Shown piece by piece: positions 59,760 to 64,000 of a stretch of 64,000 nucleotides of DNA. Where the stretch lies: the NCBI GenBank assembly GCA_002412925.1, contig DHVZ01000024.1, positions 66,701 to 130,700 of the forward strand, read 5' to 3'. The translations under genes and the position numbers were made by a program. Position 1 is the stretch's first letter; every line of letters starts with the position of its first letter. This DNA comes from Anaerolineales bacterium UBA5195 (GTDB taxonomy: Bacteria; Chloroflexota; Anaerolineae; Anaerolineales; Villigracilaceae). The notes under the pieces are model-generated. The model was given only the letters and a program-made list of their open reading frames with translations, had not been told where the DNA came from and made no database searches.

Positions 59760-61994
59760 CTACTCCGGCGGGGTGGGGGTGACCGGCTCGGTCGGTGTGC
59801 GGGTGATGCCGATGTTGGATTCCCACCAATAAGGGCTGCGCGGCTGCCCGTAGAAATACGTCTCGACCGCGCGCTTGAACATGGGAGCGGCGTAATCAGA
59901 GCCTTCGCCCACATTTTCGACGATGACCGCGATGGCAATGTCGGGCTTGTCGGGATTGTTCAGGTCGGTGTACCCGGCGAACCAGGCGTGGGGGATGCCA
60001 TTGGTTTCAGCGGTGCCAGTTTTGCCGTAGATGGGGACGTCAATATTGGTAAAGCGGAAGTAGGCAGTGCCGCGCCGGTTCCGGATGACTTCGAGCATGG
60101 CGGCGCGCAAGGCAGCCAGTGTTTCGGGTTTCATCGGCAGGACGCCGCGCGATTCGGGTTTGAACATGCTGGTTTCGACGCCACTTGCATCGACGATTTT
60201 TTCGACAAGCTGTGGACGGTAAAGCGTGCCGCCGTTGCCGATGGCGGCCATGAAGTCGGCGACCTGCAGGGGCGTGACCAGCACATCACCCTGGCCAATG
60301 GCCTGGTTGGTAGCAGCGACCAGCCCTGGCGGATTGATGATCGCGCCTTCGGATTCTTCCAATTGGCCGATGCCAGTCTTTGAGCCGAGGCCAAATCCAC
60401 GTGCCATGTCGGCAATCGCCGTAACGCGTCCCTGGTTGTAAAGGTCGAGACCAATGTGCCAGAAATATGGGTTGCAGGAGCGCATCAACCCGCTGGTCAG
60501 ATCGAGTTCTCCGGAGGGCCGGGTGTAAGGAGGTTCTTCACCTGCGGCAATTTCTTGCTGCATGTGTTCCCAGGTCCAGTCATAAAGCACGCGGTCGGGC
60601 AGCTCGGTGAATTCGTAACCGCACTGGTACTTTGTTTCCGGGGTGTAGGTGCCGCTTTCAAGCGCCGCTGAAAAAGTGATCACCTTGAAGACCGAGCCGA
60701 GCGGGTATTGCCCCTGTGTGGCGCGGTTGTACATGGGTTGATTCGGGTCGTTTAGCAGGTTGCCGAGGGCGTAACCGCTGTTGGCATTGTTCGGCTCGAA
60801 CAAGTTCGGGTCGAATTTGGGCGAGGAGACCATTGCCAGGATGCGGCCGGTGTCGCGTTCGAGCACCACGATCGAGCCTCGGTAGCCCAGGATGGCTTTC
60901 TGTGCCCAGACCTGGAGATTCTGGTCGATGGTCAAATGAATTGATGAGGCGGGCTGGGCCTCGGTTTTCCCCAGGGATGAAATTACCTTGCCGTCTTTGC
61001 CAACAACATACAGGTTGCCGCCGGTTTTGCCCATCAGGTAGCTTTCGCCCCAGCGCTCGATGCCGCCCTGTCCAACCCGTGTGGCAGGCGAGTAACCCGC
61101 GCGAACATACCGATCGAGCTGTTCCTTGGGTACCGGGGAAATATAGCCCACTGCCTGCGGGGCAATACCGCCGCCATAATATAAGCGTGAATTGTACTGG
61201 GTCATCACCAACCCGCCCAGGTTCGAAAGCAGGCCCCAGCGCCGGTTGACTTCTGCCAGCGGGGTCTCACCGATCGGCACATACCAATCGGTGCCGCGCT
61301 TGTCGTTATACAGGCCGGTAATCGCACCAATGGGCAGGCCGGTCAGGCGGCTTAGCTCGCCAAGCAGGGTTACCTCGCTTTCGCCAATCTGCGCCGGGAT
61401 GACGCCCAGCGCCATGATGTCGGTCTGGGCTACGAGCGGCTGGCCGTTCCGTTCATAAATAATGCCGCGCTCCGGCACCTGGTAATCCAGCGAGAGGGTT
61501 GCGCCGTCGCGCAGTTCAGGCATCACCAGCCCATCATTCCAGACAATCTGCCACTTGGCGTTTTCCAGTTGCAGATCGGCGGACATGTCGCGCACCAGGT
61601 CACCGGCGATCTGAGTCTTGAAAGTCACGCGGAAGCTGACTTGCGCCGTGGTGGGGGTTTGGCTGCCGGGGGAAATCTCGTAGGTCATTTCCTTCAATGT
61701 CAACGAGTTCATGGCGTCACGGTAGCGTTTCGTGAAATCGTCGCTGGTAATGCTGCTCCGGCTGTCCTCGGAGATCAGGGGATACATGGCGTCATAATCG
61801 TCTTTTTGCCAGGCTTCCAGGAAGGCGAGCAGGGTGCTTTGCGGATCCGCTTCAGGCGGCGGGGTGACACGCACGACCGGGGTCGGGAGCGAGGAGGTGC
61901 CGGTCGGGTTTGCCCCGCCAGGCCCATTTTGTCCGCTGCACCCGGCCAACAAGGCCAGGGCCACGATTAAACTTAATAGTCTGTAAAACTTCAT
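59760..61994 (-). CDS. MecA_N-type penicillin-binding protein 2 (lipoprotein)
   Basis: 744 residues. Lipoprotein signal LIVALALLAGC (Cys at 19), Pro/Thr linker, NTF2-like MecA_N domain (LAFLEAWQKDDYDAMYPLI), PBP dimerisation domain (RGIIYERNGQPLV), transpeptidase with S-x-x-K (LGSVFKVITF), SCN (MRSCNPYFWHIG) and KTG (YGKTGTAETNG). Class B transpeptidase that cross-links peptidoglycan outside the membrane. Its ATG overlaps the end of the maf gene. Confidence 0.93.
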   Translation of the reverse strand: MKFYRLLSLIVALALLAGCSGQNGPGGANPTGTSSLPTPVVRVTPPPEADPQSTLLAFLEAWQKDDYDAMYPLISEDSRSSITSDDFTKRYRDAMNSLTLKEMTYEISPGSQTPTTAQVSFRVTFKTQIAGDLVRDMSADLQLENAKWQIVWNDGLVMPELRDGATLSLDYQVPERGIIYERNGQPLVAQTDIMALGVIPAQIGESEVTLLGELSRLTGLPIGAITGLYNDKRGTDWYVPIGETPLAEVNRRWGLLSNLGGLVMTQYNSRLYYGGGIAPQAVGYISPVPKEQLDRYVRAGYSPATRVGQGGIERWGESYLMGKTGGNLYVVGKDGKVISSLGKTEAQPASSIHLTIDQNLQVWAQKAILGYRGSIVVLERDTGRILAMVSSPKFDPNLFEPNNANSGYALGNLLNDPNQPMYNRATQGQYPLGSVFKVITFSAALESGTYTPETKYQCGYEFTELPDRVLYDWTWEHMQQEIAAGEEPPYTRPSGELDLTSGLMRSCNPYFWHIGLDLYNQGRVTAIADMARGFGLGSKTGIGQLEESEGAIINPPGLVAATNQAIGQGDVLVTPLQVADFMAAIGNGGTLYRPQLVEKIVDASGVETSMFKPESRGVLPMKPETLAALRAAMLEVIRNRRGTAYFRFTNIDVPIYGKTGTAETNGIPHAWFAGYTDLNNPDKPDIAIAVIVENVGEGSDYAAPMFKRAVETYFYGQPRSPYWWESNIGITRTPTEPVTPTPPE

Positions 61995-62674
61995 AGGTTC
62001 ACCTTATTCTGAGACTCGCTGCGCAAAAACGACTGGTACACCGGGCACTGATAAGCGAGCGCGGCCTGGCAATTGCGGGCCACATCTGCGCTGGGAGGCA
62101 GGCCCACCTGTCTGAGAAGCATGCTCAGGCTGCATAAGGGCAGCCCCATCACCGAGGCATAGCAGCCAGCCATTTTTTCTACCGGCTGGAAATCCGGGTT
62201 TTGGATGCCGTAAGCGCCAGCCTTGTCGAGCGGGTCACCAGATTCGAGATAACGTTCGATTTCCTCGTCGCTGTAGGCGCGCATCGGCACGTCTGTGACG
62301 ACCACATCCATCCACAGTTTCCCATCGTTAACGCGCAGGACAGATATGCCAGTAAAGACCTGGTGGGTGCGTCGGCGCAGGCGGGCCAGCATTTGGCGGG
62401 CTTCCTGCGCGTCAGCCGGTTTCCCGAGCACATCGCCGTCGATCACGACAGCCGTATCGGCCCCGATGATGACATGCTCCTTGCGCGCGCGCGAAAGCAC
62501 AGCCCGCGCCTTGGCCTCCGCCAGCCGCCGCACATAATCAGCCGGGGCTTCAGCAGGCAGGCGCGTCTCATCTACGTCAGAAATATCCAGGCCAAATCTC
62601 CAGCCGCCCAGGGCCAGGAGCTGCCTGCGGCGCGGAGAATTGGAAGCCAGTAAAAGCAAGGGTATTGTCGTCAT
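61991..62674 (-). CDS. maf: Maf-family nucleotide pyrophosphatase
   Basis: 227 residues. LLLASNSPRRRQLL (signature), DVDETRLPAEAPADYVRRLAEAKA, IGADTAVVIDGDVLGKPAD and GDPLDKAGAYGIQ are the conserved Maf blocks. Hydrolyses non-canonical or methylated nucleoside triphosphates (dTTP/UTP-type). The C-terminal ~35 residues extend beyond typical Maf. Overlaps the PBP start by 4 bases. Confidence 0.93.
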   Translation of the reverse strand: MTTIPLLLLASNSPRRRQLLALGGWRFGLDISDVDETRLPAEAPADYVRRLAEAKARAVLSRARKEHVIIGADTAVVIDGDVLGKPADAQEARQMLARLRRRTHQVFTGISVLRVNDGKLWMDVVVTDVPMRAYSDEEIERYLESGDPLDKAGAYGIQNPDFQPVEKMAGCYASVMGLPLCSLSMLLRQVGLPPSADVARNCQAALAYQCPVYQSFLRSESQNKVNL

Positions 62675-62926
62675 AGATATCGAATTAAGATTCTAACACA
62701 GTAGAGACACGGGGGATTCTGCCAGTTATAATCATTTGCAAGCCTCCGCCGTGTTCCTGTTGTTAATGAAATTCAGGGTCTTGGCACGGAAATTCGCAAA
62801 GAGCCGAAATTCATCATCTGGTTAGTTCCATCCAATCGTTGTAAAATGTCTCTGCGAAATTGCATAGACAATCTTGGCCTGGCAGGCCGTCTGCGCGCCT
62901 CTCAGGTCTACAAAATGGAGAAGAGC

Positions 62927-63499
62927 ATGCAAGAACTCAAAGAAAAGATTCTAAAAGAGGGAAAAATCCTCAGCAATGGTATTCTCAAGGTGGATAGTTT
63001 CATCAATCATCAGGTCGATCCGATGTTGATGGATGCCTGCGGGCGCGAATTTGCGCGCCGTTTCGCGGGCGTTAAAGCCACCAAAGTACTCACTGCTGAA
63101 ATCTCGGGGATTGCCCCGGCGCTGACGACAGCCTTCCATCTCGGCCTGCAAGTGGTTTATGCGCGCAAGACCAAGCCTGTCACCATGCCCGACCAGGTCT
63201 ATCTGACCCTGGCGCCCTCCCATACCAAGGGCCGGATGGTCGAACTGATCATCTCACCCGAACACCTCCCGCATGGCGAGCGGGTGCTGATTATCGACGA
63301 CTTCCTGGCTTCCGGCGCAACCATCCTCGGCCTGGTGCGCCTGGCCCAGACTGCCGGGGCGGAGATCGTCGGCATCGGCGCGTTGATCGAAAAGAATTTC
63401 GAAGGCGGCCGCGAGGCCCTGCAAAAACTCAATGTGCCGGTTGAATCGCTGGCGGTGATTGCCTCGCTTGAGAATGACACCATCACGTTTGCGGACTGA
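62927..63499 (+). CDS. xpt: Xanthine phosphoribosyltransferase
   Basis: 190 residues from the ATG at 62927 (GGAG 6 bases upstream; the frame is open to 62846). MQELKEKILKEGKIL, SFINHQVDPMLM, TAEISGIAPA, VYARKTKPVTM and PRPP motif VLIIDDFLASGATILGL match Xpt closely. Converts xanthine and PRPP to XMP. Grouped with a HIT protein and guaA, so it feeds GMP synthesis. I saw no purine riboswitch upstream. Confidence 0.94.
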   Translation: MQELKEKILKEGKILSNGILKVDSFINHQVDPMLMDACGREFARRFAGVKATKVLTAEISGIAPALTTAFHLGLQVVYARKTKPVTMPDQVYLTLAPSHTKGRMVELIISPEHLPHGERVLIIDDFLASGATILGLVRLAQTAGAEIVGIGALIEKNFEGGREALQKLNVPVESLAVIASLENDTITFAD

Positions 63500-63854
63500 A
63501 TTCTTGCGCGCTGTGTATTTTGCGGCGCGCAATCCGTTTCTTTTTTCCTTTATCTTGCGACAGATGTCCTTTGCCCTGCCGGTCGACCGTTTAGGCGAAA
63601 CTTCCACGCTGCTGGCTTTTCATCACCCGGCCCCAGCCTACCCGGTGCATGTCTTGCTCGTTCCGAAAAAGCCGCTTGCCACCCTGGCCGACCTCGACCC
63701 GGTTGCCGACAGCGATTTCCTGACCGATTTATATGCCACCGTCCAGAAGCTGGTCAAGCAACTTGACCTGGCCGAGGATGGTTACCGTTTGATTGTCAAC
63801 GGCGGCAAATTCCAGGATTTCCCGTACCTGCATTTTCATCTCATATCTGGGTAG
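63474..63854 (+). CDS. HIT-family nucleotide hydrolase
   Basis: 126 residues from the ATG at 63474; a TTG at 63459 and an ATG at 63564 are alternatives. LLAFHHPAPAYPVHVLLVPKKPLATLADL and the closing FPYLHFHLISG show the HIT triad region (H-x-H with hydrophobic residues between), partly altered from H-x-H-x-H. Overlaps the xpt end by 26 bases. Likely nucleotide phosphoramidase or Ap4A-type hydrolase. Confidence 0.82.
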   Translation: MTPSRLRTEFLRAVYFAARNPFLFSFILRQMSFALPVDRLGETSTLLAFHHPAPAYPVHVLLVPKKPLATLADLDPVADSDFLTDLYATVQKLVKQLDLAEDGYRLIVNGGKFQDFPYLHFHLISG

Positions 63855-63905
63855 GGGCGAACCACACCTGCCCAGTCCGCAGGTGCTGGGTTGGGTCGCC
63901 CCTAC
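63851..63905. repeat. REP-like palindrome before guaA
   Basis: Outer arms GTAGGGGCGA and its complement TCGCCCCTAC, with an inner ACCTGC/GCAGGT stem. Shares its outer arm with the palindrome at 51103-51129. Confidence 0.75.
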
Positions 63906-63923
63906 AGACAACATAGGATCCAA

Positions 63924-64000
63924 ATGCCCAATTCCATTGCCATTCTCGATTTCGGTTCCCAGTATGCCCAGTTGATCGCCCGCCGCGTGCGCGAGGCGCA
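63924..64000 (+). CDS. guaA: GMP synthase (glutamine-hydrolysing), N-terminus only
   Basis: 25 codons before the right edge: MPNSIAILDFGSQYAQLIAR and then RVREA. ILDFGSQYAQLIARRVRE is the invariant start of GuaA's glutamine amidotransferase domain. Continues beyond the window. GuaA makes GMP from XMP, the product of Xpt next door. Confidence 0.9.
   Translation, partial: MPNSIAILDFGSQYAQLIARRVREA

Noticed and set aside
62675..62926. Purine riboswitch before xpt
   Set aside because: The conserved purine-aptamer core and pairing pattern were not found; only a plain leader is visible.
1..64000. CRISPR array
   Set aside because: No regularly spaced direct repeats seen anywhere; the Cas4-like pair has no Cas neighbours.

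Overview
The window looks like a chromosomal segment of a free-living, fairly GC-rich bacterium, most likely a filamentous Chloroflexota of the Anaerolineae type. That assignment is inferred from the overall gene style (a small family B DNA polymerase module, a MecA_N-type lipoprotein PBP, WGR and STAND proteins, dense defence genes, REP-like palindromes); no rRNA is present to confirm it.

Left part (1-20.2 kb, all minus strand): a large DISARM/Druantia-related defence locus. In coding order it has a 1729-aa DEAD-box/DUF1998 helicase with a C-terminal Vsr/DUF559-like nuclease domain, a small unknown protein, a DrmD-like SNF2 helicase, a slot of cargo genes, a DrmMI-like adenine methyltransferase, a zinc-rich candidate nuclease and a STAND ATPase running off the left edge. 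The cargo slot holds a DUF3800 protein, a three-finger C2H2 protein and a two-gene membrane module. These are separated by short scars made of the 5' end of the methyltransferase gene fused to the 3' end of the helicase gene. A scar of the methyltransferase 3' end also lies between the two downstream genes. This points to repeated cassette acquisition at one position.

Middle part (20.2-29.4 kb): a TolB-like propeller protein, a DUF2804 gene broken by a 14-bp tandem duplication, a three-gene family B polymerase module, a LuxR regulator and RecD2. Two degenerate copies of one HTH gene flank this block as direct repeats.

Second defence region (29.5-43.6 kb): a complete diversity-generating retroelement (DGR): reverse transcriptase, Avd, one 111-bp template repeat and two variable repeats. 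Both variable repeats are the extreme C-terminal codons of NACHT-ATPase proteins ending in an FGE-sulfatase (C-type-lectin-fold) domain. All 15 differences between template and VR1, and 12 of 14 for VR2, fall on coding-strand adenines. A TIR protein and an nSTAND1-caspase-like protease lie directly upstream on the same strand. All four proteins carry a related 'RDxxxGDQ'-like motif. I read this as a hypermutable NLR-type immune module: diversified lectin-fold sensors wired to TIR and protease effectors. A WGR mini-protein and an NB-ARC STAND protein follow.

43.7-48.7 kb: an integration module with two large serine recombinases, two small paralogous 57-aa ORFs and an XRE regulator. It ends inside a tRNA-Ser gene, followed by a second tRNA-Ser.

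Right part (48.8-64 kb): ordinary chromosomal genes: miaB, Flp pilin, endonuclease III, L-asparaginase, an MBL-fold protein, a histidine kinase, a HAD phosphatase, a split membrane Cas4-like nuclease, DNA polymerase III delta', rsgA, a PBP, maf, and a purine-linked group xpt / HIT / guaA (guaA cut by the right edge).
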